Assembly: GCA_038373885.1 (NCBI GenBank)
Contig: JAWZYV010000113.1
Span: 620,501-684,500 of the forward strand
DNA: 64,000 nucleotides
Source: Cheiracanthium punctorium
Taxonomy: Eukaryota; Arthropoda; Arachnida; Araneae; Cheiracanthiidae
Direction: 5' to 3'
A program made the position numbers and the translations under genes. Of the stretch, positions 32,470-42,791 are shown in pieces; position 1 is the first letter of the stretch; every line of letters starts with the position of its first letter. The notes below the pieces were generated by a model. The model searched no databases. It was not told the DNA's origin and was given only the letters and a program-made list of their open reading frames with translations.

Positions 32470-33218
32470 CCAACACAGCAGCAAAGTTGACTTTACTGGA
32501 GAAAGAAATGTAAAAAGTTATATTTTACATAAGTCCAATATATCAACCTTTCGTGACAGCGACGGATTAATGCAATTTTGTCGGGGGTAGGGGTGGGGGT
32601 GGGCAGTTAGTTTTTTCTCCAAGAAAGACAAAACATGCAATGTTTCTTTCTCCAATAAAGGGTTCTCCAAGAAAGAAACAATGAAGAAACAATTTTTTGT
32701 TTCACGAATAACGGGCTACCTCGTCGTTTGATTGGACGAGCGTCTGCCGATGACAATCGCCTTCTTCCGTGGCCACTTCGTTCTCCGGAACTAATTCCAG
32801 GTGTTTTTTTTTTTAATGGGGTTCATAAAAGATCGTGTGTTCGAGCCAAACACGAAATTTGCGCCAAATGATCACAGCTGCATTTGCTACCATGTCAAAA
32901 CGAGTGCGTGAGTGTGGGAAGAATTTGACTTTAAACTTGATATCTCCCGCATCACAAAACAAGGACGGATTACAAGTGTGGCGGAGGGGTTACCGTTAAG
33001 AAGAAATTAATCTAAAAGATTATATTTTACTTCCATAAAATAGGTGTAAATATCAATCTTCTAACTGATTGCTCACACCGACAAACTAACAGCCCCCACA
33101 CCCGAGAAAATTGCATTAATCCGTCGCTGTCACGAAAGGTTCACATATTGGACTTTTGTAAAAAGAAACTTGTAACATTTCTTTCTCCAATAAAGTTAAC
33201 TTTGTTGCTTTATTGGTA
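32468..33218 (+). mobile_element. Decayed mariner-like element with long inverted repeats
   Basis: The left end (TACCAACACAGCAGCAAAGT) and right end (reading TACCAATAAAGCAACAAAGT on the other strand) remain similar for about 140 bp. Shared words include GGAGAAAGAAATGT, AAGTCCAATAT and CCTTTCGTGACAGCGACGGA. Both tips carry TA. The centre holds the transposase relic at 32701-32996. Confidence 0.85.
32701..32996 (+). pseudogene. Mariner-like transposase relic inside its element
   Basis: Three frames together give the C-terminal half of a mariner-like transposase. First comes RRLIGRASADDNRLLPWPLR, leading to SPELIPGVFFF (relatives have WPPRSPDLTPxDFFLWG). Then come GFIKDRVFEPN and LRQMITAAFATMSKRVRE, and last VWEEFDFKLDISRIT. 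At least two frameshifts and a stop in a T run break it. The third catalytic aspartate expected before FF is valine (GVFFF). The order of blocks is intact, so this is a decayed full copy rather than a chance match. Confidence 0.85.
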
Positions 33219-36200
33219 TTATATGTTCTTTTGTGAGCTTTCCTAACCCGGGAGAGAATTGCCAGACACCCTATCTTTTTAACGAACTACCAATACTTTT
33301 AGGTAACTGGAAATTTGCAATGAAAGCAGTTTTTGCCCAGAATGGAACGATCGCCCACATTCTCTCGTTACATACACAAATATATTAATTAACAAGCTGT
33401 ATAGTATAGAATATTTGAAATAAAATTTAACCGATCATATTGATTTCGATTTTGAGAAATCCTGAATTGAATAAGATAAACTGTTTTATATCAAAAATGT
33501 ATATCAAAATATATATTTTTGGTGACATATGTAAGATACGAATTTAAAAATAAGCTATCCAATAATCAGGTTTTACAGTCATGAGGAAGAATAAAAAAGT
33601 AAGGTGCGGATTTTTTAAAAAGTAAGAACTATACTACTGAGAAAATATATTAAAATTATCAGAAATAATATTTAAGTATTTTGGTTGATGCCATGTCCAG
33701 AGTTGCAATGTATAAAAATATACATAGTAATACTTGTAATTGTTTATACCAGTTGCTAGTCCTGCCATAAGTCAATATAGTGGACCATTAAACTGTGAAT
33801 AATAATAAAGAAAAATGAAATATTCGATAGTAAAGCACAAAACATTTTATCTCTGATAGCTATACTCACGAAAGACGAAGGTTAAAAACATGAGTTTCAT
33901 AAATTAAAAAAAAATTCCATATATAAATTCTTTGTCAATATATGGCTTTGTAGATAGCTTAGTCAAAGCTTGATTTTAACTTAAAATAGTTTCCCGACGT
34001 CTTTGGAGCGACCGCTACTTTTGAAGCGACTTTCTTACTACTCCATCAAATGACGAAAATTATTTATTATTAAGTCTGTAATTAATCATTCAATAGCAAA
34101 AGGAGTTTATTAAACGTCATTAATGAGAGTACCCCTTTTAATGCAAGAATGATGGATACAAAGTGCGAGTTTCGCTGCATACAATTTCAATTTTATGCAC
34201 GGTTTAGTCCAATTTTCTGCACTAATGAAGAGTTATTTCAATCACTATTTCAATCATTTCTGCATTAATATATAATTTATAAACATAAAATATTTAATTA
34301 CTTTATTGTGCAACGGAATTTCACAGTACCGCGTTTATCATGTAACTTACTATAAATGCGCTTAATAATAACTTTACTAACTGGACTAACTAACAGGATT
34401 TTCCTTTTTTTTCAGTAATAGCATTTAGTAAAAAAGCAAACCTCTTACTTTCTTAGACTGAAATCCCCCCACCCCAGCTTTCTGTAAAAGAAGCCGCTTA
34501 GAGATTAAAATATTCCACCCCCCCACCCCGAAAAAAAAGAATAAAATAAAAATAAAGAAAAATAATAATAATTAAATAAAGCTATTGGAAGAGATACCTT
34601 CAGTTCGAACTAACATAGATATTTAGTTTTGTTAATGGTTTAGCCGTTTTTGCCTTTCTATATAAATATCTTTACTTTGGCGGATCATTTTCTCATTTAA
34701 TTTTAACTGTACATTGAAATTCATAATTCATATTATTTTTCACTTCTTCAAATGATTTTTTGAGTGTTCTTTGTCCAGAATATAAAATATGATTCCCCTG
34801 CGATGAAAATTTTAAAATCAGAAACTGGCCATGAAACTCGTAATGTGTATATTTAAATAACGATTCTAAATCTGTATAAAAGAACCACTATTTGTAAACT
34901 AATTTAAAATGCACATCGTTGCATAAAAAAAAAGTAGGAAATTTATAGATTTTTATAATTTTTGACTGGTATTTGCTTATGTTAAACTTGAATAGTAATT
35001 GTTCTATTTTGTCACTGTGAGGACAAAACTCCCTTTCAAGTGTCTTTTTTTTGTTTCTTTTTTTAGTGTTTAAATATTTATGTTTATGCTCCAGTTGCGT
35101 CATTCGAGAGAGGTACAGTTATTATAACTCAACCTTTTAAATATGATCTCAACTTGTACTGTTTCACTGCAAGAAAATATCCGTCAGAATCTGCTTTTTA
35201 TGTTTCAAGTTAAGAGAGAGACTGGGTACCCCAGTTTGAAATTAAATACAGGAATCTAAAGTTCATTTGAAGCCGTAATCACACAAATACATACTATGAG
35301 CTATTTCAAAAGAACTAATCTACTATCTTGTCTAACACATAGATAAAAAGTCAATTATACAGTAAAATAGAATTATTAAAAAAACTAAAAAATGTTATTG
35401 TCAAACAAAGTCGAAATGGTGAGATTTAGAAATGAAATAAGGACAGCTAAGGATGAAAGGAAAATGGAACAAACCACAAGAGAAAAGATGAATAGCAAGG
35501 AATTTTTAAAGGCAGGATGAATTAAAAGTTTAAAAAAGGAATAAAGAAATTAAAATATATATATATGTGCCGGTTCAGAAGGCTTAAAAATATTTCGTTT
35601 TACTATTACTTCATTAATTTCCACCTATTTTTAAAAATAAAAATTGGATGTTTTCATTTTTATGCCAGACATAAAGGAGGAAAAATTTTCTCTTCTGATA
35701 CACAAGCCTCGGTATAATATAAAAACATGTTTTGTATTCCACTGGATAAAGGCTAAATGTTCTCTGTTTTTAGGGAATAAAACTACAAAGGGATATTCTT
35801 CATGTTTAAATGGCCAAAATTTTCATTTATTTCCAATACTAATTTAACTTTACTAAAAGTTTGTGACGACTCAGATCACCCTTAATATATAATTGAGCCA
35901 ACTTTCTATTTTTATTTCCGGATAAATTTAATCTTGTTTGAAGCACAATTTTAGGGGTTATCTTAAAATTGAAGCAATTGCATGAAGATCCTCGTAATCT
36001 AGCTGAATCGATATATCAGAAAAAGGACGGCTTATAATTCATAAGTAGTTTAGAAATAGCTTTCTTTTTCCAATGGAATGTGATGATAAATGCATTCGAC
36101 GCGATTATTGAGGAAAAACTTCTTATCTTTATGAAACTTAGAAAACCTAGAAAATTTCTATTAGGCAGACCAACAAATTCTGAGAATCGCCACAATGTGC

Positions 36201-36318
36201 ATTTATTAATGTAGTTAATTTTTATGGAATACAATGAAAAATGGAGCATAGATCGATGTAAATCGTGTACACTGCCACAGATTCATGTGTCGGACTCCAC
36301 CAAATTTTCTGTTTTATG
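33219..36318. other. AT-rich DNA, no gene seen
   Basis: No supportable gene. A C-rich patch at 34464-34533 (two CCCCACCCC-type runs) stands out from the background and may mark an old MITE, but no ends were found. The short open frames here are unrecognised. Confidence 0.45.
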
Positions 36319-36450
36319 AAATACAGTGGACTATCTCTAAGGTGAAGACCCCAGTATTATGAACACATTACGACGGTTCCAGTGAAACTTAGATGAACTC
36401 TCTGTATTCTATACAACACCTCAGCATTATGAACACTACTTTTGATTCCC
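36319..36450. mobile_element. Possible pogo-like MITE fragment
   Basis: TACAGTGGACTATCTCTAAG resembles the left end of the MITE at 54233 (TACAGTGGATCCTGCTAAAG), and GGTTCCAGTG at 36374-36383 resembles that element's right end. CAGTATTATGAACAC and CAGCATTATGAACAC occur about 70 bp apart. No TA follows the apparent right end, so the boundaries are unsure. Confidence 0.3.
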
Positions 36451-36677
36451 TTTCTTTTTTTACCTATCTGTTTAACTGAACTTGTGTTTGCAATCGGAAT
36501 TCGGAGAATCACCCCAGCAGAAAAATTTGGAGAAATGTACACCGCACGAGCATATACATTGCAAAAACAGACTAAAATCATTTATTTTGCATGTAATATA
36601 ATTATGTTTTCAAGTAATGCAGTACAATTATGTAATTCACTCACTTTTTCATATATAAGTGTGTCTCAAAACTAATA
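36451..36677. other. No gene seen
   Basis: Spacer with short unrecognised frames, ending at the TA (36676-36677) before the next element. Confidence 0.35.
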
Positions 36678-37656
36678 CCCAGACAGCACATCAGCTTAAA
36701 TCAAACTTGACATTTCTTTGAATTTGACGTATTAATACAAGCTTAATAGTTCAATTCATTTTAAGCTTGCAGCAAGCTTGGAGATTACAAAGAAAGGAGT
36801 CACCAAATATTTTCCCGCCGAATTTAAGTCATTTGAACTGTCAAGCTTGAATACAACTTGATTACTGCTTGATTTAGAAAGCCACATAACAAAAAATTTA
36901 TCATCAGTCATAAATGTGCTTGACCATAGAATTAAAAATAAAAGATTCTATATTTCCAAATATTGAAATTCTTCAAAATAAAATACAAATATACTACAAA
37001 ATTGATTTTAAAATCAGTCGTTTTTCTCCATTTTGGCCAATATTGCCAAGCATGAGTGTTGCAATATTGAAAGTTCTAGACGTGTGCTGCTTTTAAGTTT
37101 ATATTATGATTATTTCCCTATTAGTAGAGTCTATAAATCACATACAACATTATTTTAATTTTGATTCATGCCATGGAAAAATAAAAAATGTAGATCGGCA
37201 TGGGCAATACTGATCAATCTCGCCAAAAAATAGCGTGACAACCATAACAGTCGCTTCAAACTTTAGTCGTATTACCTCGAGTCAGGTTTGCATGGTGGTT
37301 AAGACGCTCGCTTCTCACACCTTAGGTCACGAGATCGATCGCGGACGCTAGACTGAAGCAGATTCAAAATAACTTAGGTTTCAGCGTAGAGGGGAAAATG
37401 TGTGGAAGAAAAAAAATGTATGTCGCGAGTTCGCCGACCGGCGCCTCATGTAATTAGGAAATTTTTTTAGAGTGTAGTAAGTTTGAATCAAGCTTGCTAT
37501 GTTAAGCTTAATGCAAGTTGGGCAAGCATAAACTTGAACACTTGATGCAGACTTGCATTAACTTACACGCTTGAAATATCAAGCATAACGCAAGTTTATT
37601 GACTTTATAAATCAAGCTTACTGCAAGTTTTATGCAAATTTACTGTGCTGTCTGGG
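36678..37656. mobile_element. TIR element with AAGCTT-rich arms and tRNA-like core
   Basis: Perfect 13-bp inverted ends CCCAGACAGCACA (36678-36690 and 37644-37656) are flanked by TA on both sides. Both arms are filled with AAGCTTG-type words in either orientation (for example 36740, 36764, 36775, 36842, 37477 and 37613). These may be subterminal transposase-binding repeats, by analogy with other DNA transposons. The core contains a tRNA-like sequence at about 37283-37350. No transposase frame. 979 bp; superfamily uncertain. Confidence 0.75.
37283..37350 (+). repeat. tRNA-derived SINE-like core
   Basis: TGGTGGTTAAGACG (37293-37306) fits a polymerase III A box. GAGATCGATCGCG (37331-37343) fits a degenerate B box, with tRNA-like spacing. 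It is related in style, but not closely in sequence, to the SINEs at 40209 and 61713. It could be a SINE nested in the TIR element, or captured by it. Confidence 0.55.
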
Positions 37657-37658
37657 TA

Positions 37659-40192
37659 GATGTACGTACTTTCACTCTATCGGAACTTATTTTAATGGTT
37701 TAATTCAAAATATTTTTCTTTAAGATTAGATGGAAAAGCTTAACTATGGAACTGAAAGGACATTTTTAACATTCTGGATTAAATAAGATATCTTCTGCAT
37801 TAAGTAAGTTATCTCGTACTGCAAGGAAAGAGTGAGCTTATAATTTTTTTAAGCGCGCAGTATCATTATTCACGTAATTATTGCATTTATAATGTATTGG
37901 CGGTAAATTTAGAATGAAATAAACGTAACAGAAATGATGACTATTTTACTTTTTTTGAAACAGTATTCTCTCAATGATACTGCTAGAGATTAGATTACCA
38001 GTGAATAAAATAAAACGAGGCATTTTAAAGGGCAGAATTTTTAACGACTATGTTCGGAAAATTTTTAAAGTTTTCTTTTTCATTCACACAATGTCAACAA
38101 GTACATTGACTTGTTTTCTTAAATATGTTACTTTTGACTTGTAATTCAGTTTAGGCGATAATTTGAAAGGCCATATTTCTGACAGTGCAGGCTTTCAAAT
38201 TTGATGATTCAGGATAAATATCTATCGTTGATAGCTTCACTGTTTATTTGTGATTGATTCTCTCTATCAAATTCAGGGTTTAAAATTTAAAAAAAATGAA
38301 GCCATCGATCCACATTTGCATTAAAAAAATTAAAAACCTGAAATTCAATATTAGGTTTGATTTTGATATCCTTATAATTAACACAATCTTTAACCTAAAA
38401 TTACAAATTTATAATACATTTGAAAGTCTATATGTAAATTTTTAATGAATGCCAACTAATTACCAACATGTTTCTGAATAATTTAAAATATTTAAATTCA
38501 AAATATCCCCCATTAAAATTTCAAAATATGAAACGGTGTATGCAGGTCTTTATTTATTTATTTATTTTAGTTATCATTCTGACTTGCATGAACTATAAGA
38601 ATACAAACCTCGTTAAATATTAGTCCTACATTTTCATGGGAAATACACATGATGTTGCTGTTAAAAAAATGTATCAATTTATTTCTTTGAAAAGACATAT
38701 TTTTATGCATAATTACAACATGCAATTTTTCACGGGAAAGTTGGGTTTAGAAGGCTTATTTAGATCATGAATATTCTAAGATTTAAGTAAGTGTAATTTT
38801 GTAATGCTTTTCCACCTAAAAAGTGCAAAATCTTTTTAGCGCAACTGCATTCCTGTTGATAAAACTCATCGTGTAAAACTTCAAAATGAATAAGAAGATA
38901 GAGACAGTCCAAACAAAATTCTCTTTGTGAATACAATATGCATTTATTAACTGTAAAATAAATAATGTTATGCAAGAAGATAAAATTATAGGAGAAAATA
39001 TTTATAAATGTTTACTTTTATTGAACAAAACCTGAAATTGAACTGGACATGCGAATTATCGAAAAGCATTTAAAGACTTTTTTTAAAGACTTTTAAAAGT
39101 CTTTAAAAACAGTGATGATTTCCATTAAAAGCCTTGGAATGGAATAAATGGTATTTTCCGTATTACAATTACTTTTTATATTAAAAACAAATTCTGATTC
39201 GAACTGAATAGAAAAAACACACCCCCTTCATTAAACTAACTAATAAAAGTTAATTAAAAAAATTCTTAATAAAGTTCTAAATATACTGATGATAATTTTT
39301 TAAACTGTAACAAGCAAAATAATGGTAATAACGGTATCCAATCTAATTTATTTTTATTCATAACTTGTTTCACTGACCTAATTTCGTTCTGTTTTAGTTT
39401 TTACCAGTCGAGGTAATAGTTGCATCTACTCATTCAGAGAATAACACCATGCTAAGAATTTTACAAAAATTAGAATTGGTTTAGTATTGCACAGTCTCAA
39501 TCAATTCCTGCATACAAGTGCGCTTTAGATGTCATGCAGAATGGTGATTTTTTAACTTCGTTGATATAGTTCTATGTTTAAAAGGGATGAATGTACCTGT
39601 TTCCATTCTAATAATAAATTATAGAAAAATATTATGAATAATACAAAGTAGTACTATTTTGCGTTTTTATCATTAATATCGGCTTTTGGAGAGCGGGAAT
39701 CAATGTAAGCTCAAAGAAAATACACATCTTTTGCACTACTTTTCAAATAAAACTATATTCTAGAATCAATCAAAAACTGCTATAGACACCCTGCAAGTGC
39801 ACGGGGTTTAGAACCTACTAACTTAGGCACGAAAGCCAATGTGTTGAAACTAATCTGTCAGACCATTTAACGTTGCAAGAAAACGTGTCCAATTAAACCT
39901 GAACTGGCTAAAATTTGGTTTTATATTCTTATTGTGTCGGTTATTGTTAATTTTGGTTCAGTGATGCATTTCAGTTAAAATCATAAACACTCTAATCATA
40001 ACTTTCAAAAAGGTCAAACTGCTGTTTAAATAATAAAACATTTGCCATGCAAATGATGATTTTTTTTTCTGGTTTAGTATGATACAACTTTAAATTTTTA
40101 ATGCTTTTTATTTTGAAATAAAAAAAAATACATGAGGAAAGAAATGAAATGTATTTGAATGAATTTATGTAATGAATTATCTAAGGTTGATA
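37659..40192. other. AT-rich DNA, no gene seen
   Basis: No gene. A triple TTTAAAGACTT-type repeat lies at about 39068-39110. Nothing else could be assigned. Confidence 0.45.
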
Positions 40193-40208
40193 TTGTAATA
40201 CCTGATTT

Positions 40209-40428
40209 TGTTTGTTTGTGCGATAATGGCAACGCTACGCTGGGGCGATTTGCCAAGGATGAGGGGGGTGCCTTGGTAGGAGGACTTTCTAAGGGCTTCT
40301 TACGTGTATTGACGTTTCATCTGGAGAAAACCTCCCGAAACTCCAGACCGTTAGATCGACAGCTGCACGTCGGGACTCGAACCCGGGACCTTCACACTTC
40401 GGCCGTCAACCACTGTACCATGGTGAGG
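40209..40428 (-). mobile_element. tRNA-derived SINE with target-site duplications
   Basis: On the - strand it begins CACCATGGTACAGTGGTTGACGG with an A box, then GGTTCGAGTCC as B box (+ strand 40373-40383), then a body and a short (AAAC)n tail. Flanks TTGTAATACCTGATTT (40193-40208) and TTGTAATACTTGATTT (40429-40444) are a 16-bp target duplication with one mismatch, the signature of LINE-dependent retroposition. Polymerase III transcription would be expected in a young copy. Confidence 0.9.
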
Positions 40429-40444
40429 TTGTAATACTTGATTT

Positions 40445-41352
40445 GAACAGGATTTATGAAGTTTTATACAAATGAATTGAAAAGTATTCGATTTATATAC
40501 CGCCATAAGCTACTTTTGCTAATAGTTATTTTTAAATGTCGTCCATGTAAATCTTTCATTTTAAGTGGAGAAAGTACACAAAAATATCACAGAATAGTAA
40601 AATAAACTACAGGGTTATTGTAAACGCTTAACATGACATCCATCTTTTAAAAATAAGCAAACACTCAAGCAAATTATTACATAAAAAGTCCCAAACTGTG
40701 GAATGATAAAATATAATGTTGTAAAATGAAATATAAAAACCGTAACAAATAAAGGCTGGTAAAGATGAAAGTAAAATGATTTAAAACAAGGAAGAACTGG
40801 AAAGAATGTTAAAAAATGAGGCGAAAGAAAACCTCAAGAAGTAAAAAGATGCAAAGAAATAAATTTCTAGTGTAGAAGTTACTAATTTCTTTTATTTGTT
40901 GGGACTGTTGTTGCTGTAGTTTTAGTCGATGCTATTTTGTTGACTTTATATCGCAGTTTTTATTTATTTAATTTGTGTGTTTTCTACTTTTCTTATTCCA
41001 AAAGTTGTTGTTTTCAGCATTTTGTTTTCGTTTTTCCAGTAAATTCAATTGGTTGTTGTCTTGTAACAAGGCATCATTCTTCATGTTTTGCTACTTTCAA
41101 AATCAAGGACAATATTAAACAAGCTGCAGTTAAACCCTCTAGCTTTCTCGAAAAGCATCGGAAATTAAACGGTTGGAATGTCTTTTTCCTTGTGTTTCTC
41201 GACAGTTTTCATTATAAATTTATTTATTTTTCTCTTATATATTCAGTGATATCTGCATGTACTGAATGGGTCTAAAAATACATTACTGACACTTTGAGAC
41301 TACTTAACACAATGTTAAAAATTAACAGATGGGTTTTTAATATTGTTATCTG
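40445..41352. other. No gene supported
   Basis: A 112-codon frame at 40937-41275 (+) uses a non-ATG first codon, is rich in F, Y and S as T-rich DNA would give, and shows no domain; I do not call it a gene. The rest is AT-rich. Confidence 0.4.
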
Positions 41353-41688
41353 TTAACCCTTTAAGCGGTCAATTTTTTTACCGAAATGCTTCCAAAAAAG
41401 ACATATTATTGGCAGTAGAACAAAATTTTCAGGATGAAATATTCCCGCTCTCTCGCCATAGGCGTAGAGTTATATGGGCCCGTGGGGCTCGAGCCCCCCC
41501 AATAAATTGTGAATAGGGGCTGAGCCCACCCAATAATATACCACTAAATACAGAAAAATTTATACTAACATAAAAAAAAGTATTTTACACATTTACAAAC
41601 GTTTAAAAAAAACCTTTACTTTTAAAAATTTTCTTTTGATTTCATTCATGATTTAGTATCCATTGTGACGCCACGTAACACACAATGT

Positions 41689-41824
41689 CAGGGGCGTAGC
41701 CAGGGGGGGGATATCGGGATATATCCCCCCCCCGAAATTTTTGGATTAGTGATGAAACTCAGTCTATTTATACAGATTTAAGTTCATATCCCCCCCCCGA
41801 AAAATTTTCCTGGCTACGCGCCTG
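41689..41824. mobile_element. hAT MITE, CAGGGGCGTAGCCAGG ends
   Basis: 136 bp. Inverted ends CAGGGGCGTAGCCAGG and CAGGCGCGTAGCCAGG are flanked by a perfect 8-bp duplication CACAATGT (41681-41688 and 41825-41832). The interior has two facing ATATCCCCCCCCC blocks. Confidence 0.93.
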
Positions 41825-42114
41825 CACAATGTTACTATAAGCTGCCCTCCTCTGGCTCCAAGCTCTGTTAATTAAAATCAGATTATGCAATGTAAAGTAT
41901 GAAATGAAGAAAAGTTCAGATGTGTCTAAAATGCACTATCTCATCGAAAATGTTTGTTTTTTTTCCTCCTTTGGATTTTTTTCTTTGCTTCTATTTTTAA
42001 CTTATAACATGGTAGGAAGATACTAACATGAATACTTACCTTACATAGGTGTAGAATTCTATGGACCCATAGAGCTCGAGCGACTCCAATAATTTACACT
42101 TATATATAGTAAGT

Positions 42115-42307
42115 CATAGCTGCCAACTACTACGGAATATAATTAACCACTAACCAGTTTTTGTAAACAGTATATTTTTTAATTATTTTTTTCAAAATAG
42201 TAACCAGCTCGCGGGTGCAGCTCAAAAATTTTGCTATACGAGTATCTTAACCGAAAAATCATGTAGAAATAGTTGTTGATTACATTCCGTAGTAGTTGGC
42301 AGCTATG
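42115..42307. mobile_element. TIR element with a 7-bp target duplication
   Basis: Ends CATAGCTGCCAACTACTACG, continuing GGAAT and then WATAATTAAC-like bases, are inverted over about 30 bp. AGTAAGT is duplicated exactly on each side (42108-42114 and 42308-42314). A 7-bp duplication is unusual for hAT; a P-like origin is possible but unproven. A diverged relative lies at 6928. 193 bp, non-coding. Confidence 0.88.
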
Positions 42308-42329
42308 AGTAAGTTATATGTACGTGAAT

Positions 42330-42496
42330 CAGTGGCGTAGCCAGAAATTTTTCATGGGGGGTACGACTTCTGCAACTCACATATATGTATACGGGTGTAT
42401 GATAAGGGAGTGAAGAATATACATTTTGTGGGCAAAAAATTCCTCATGGGGTGGGGGGTATGATCCCCCTAACACCCCCCTTTGGGTACGCCACTG
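42330..42496. mobile_element. hAT MITE, CAGTGGCGTAGCCAG ends
   Basis: 167 bp. Left end CAGTGGCGTAGCCAGAAATT; right end CAGTGGCGTACCCAAAGGGG on the other strand; perfect 8-bp duplication ACGTGAAT (42322-42329 and 42497-42504). Same family as 29505-29787. Confidence 0.95.
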
Positions 42497-42791
42497 ACGT
42501 GAATATATGTGGTTGTGGGGCCCGGCCCCCCCAATAATTTTGAAAACTTTACGCTTATGTCTCTCGCTAGGAAGAAAAACCCGGATGAAAAGCATTTCAG
42601 TTACATAGACAAGCCACGCTAGCTATTGAAAAATATTAATACTAAATAGTATCTTCACAATAATGAAATATACAGGCAAATCAGAAAAGGAAAGGAGAAA
42701 ATATCGATGCCTGTACGCTATACGGGCAAACCAGTTGAGGCCAATTTTGTGTAGCACGTACACTGTACGGGCAAACCGCTTAAGGGGTTAA

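Larger units (their letters stand above)
41457..42559. mobile_element. hAT-type MITE inserted in the piggyBac-like shell
   Basis: Ends CATAGGCGTAGAGTT and CATAAGCGTAAAGTT (other strand) lead into matching GGGCC and CCCCCCCAATAA blocks. The 8-bp duplication TCTCTCGC is perfect on both sides (41449-41456 and 42560-42567). A minimal copy of the same ends (CATAGGTGTAGAATT through TTTACACTTATA) lies inside near 42044-42104. Three younger elements are inserted in it. Confidence 0.85.
41357..42787. mobile_element. piggyBac-like MITE shell holding a nest
   Basis: Inverted ends CCCTTTAAGCGGTC and CCCCTTAAGCGGTT (right end read on the other strand) are flanked by TTAA at 41353-41356 and 42788-42791, the target duplication characteristic of piggyBac. 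Only about 0.33 kb of the shell remains once the element at 41457-42559 is removed. GGGCAAACC-type words recur near its right end. Confidence 0.75.

Noticed and set aside
40373..40420. Functional tRNA gene on the minus strand
   Set aside because: A and B boxes are present, but the segment does not fold into a full cloverleaf and continues into a SINE body with target duplications.
40937..41275. 112-codon frame as a membrane protein
   Set aside because: Starts at a non-ATG codon; its F/Y/S/L composition is what T-rich DNA encodes, and no helix pattern or homologue is recognised.
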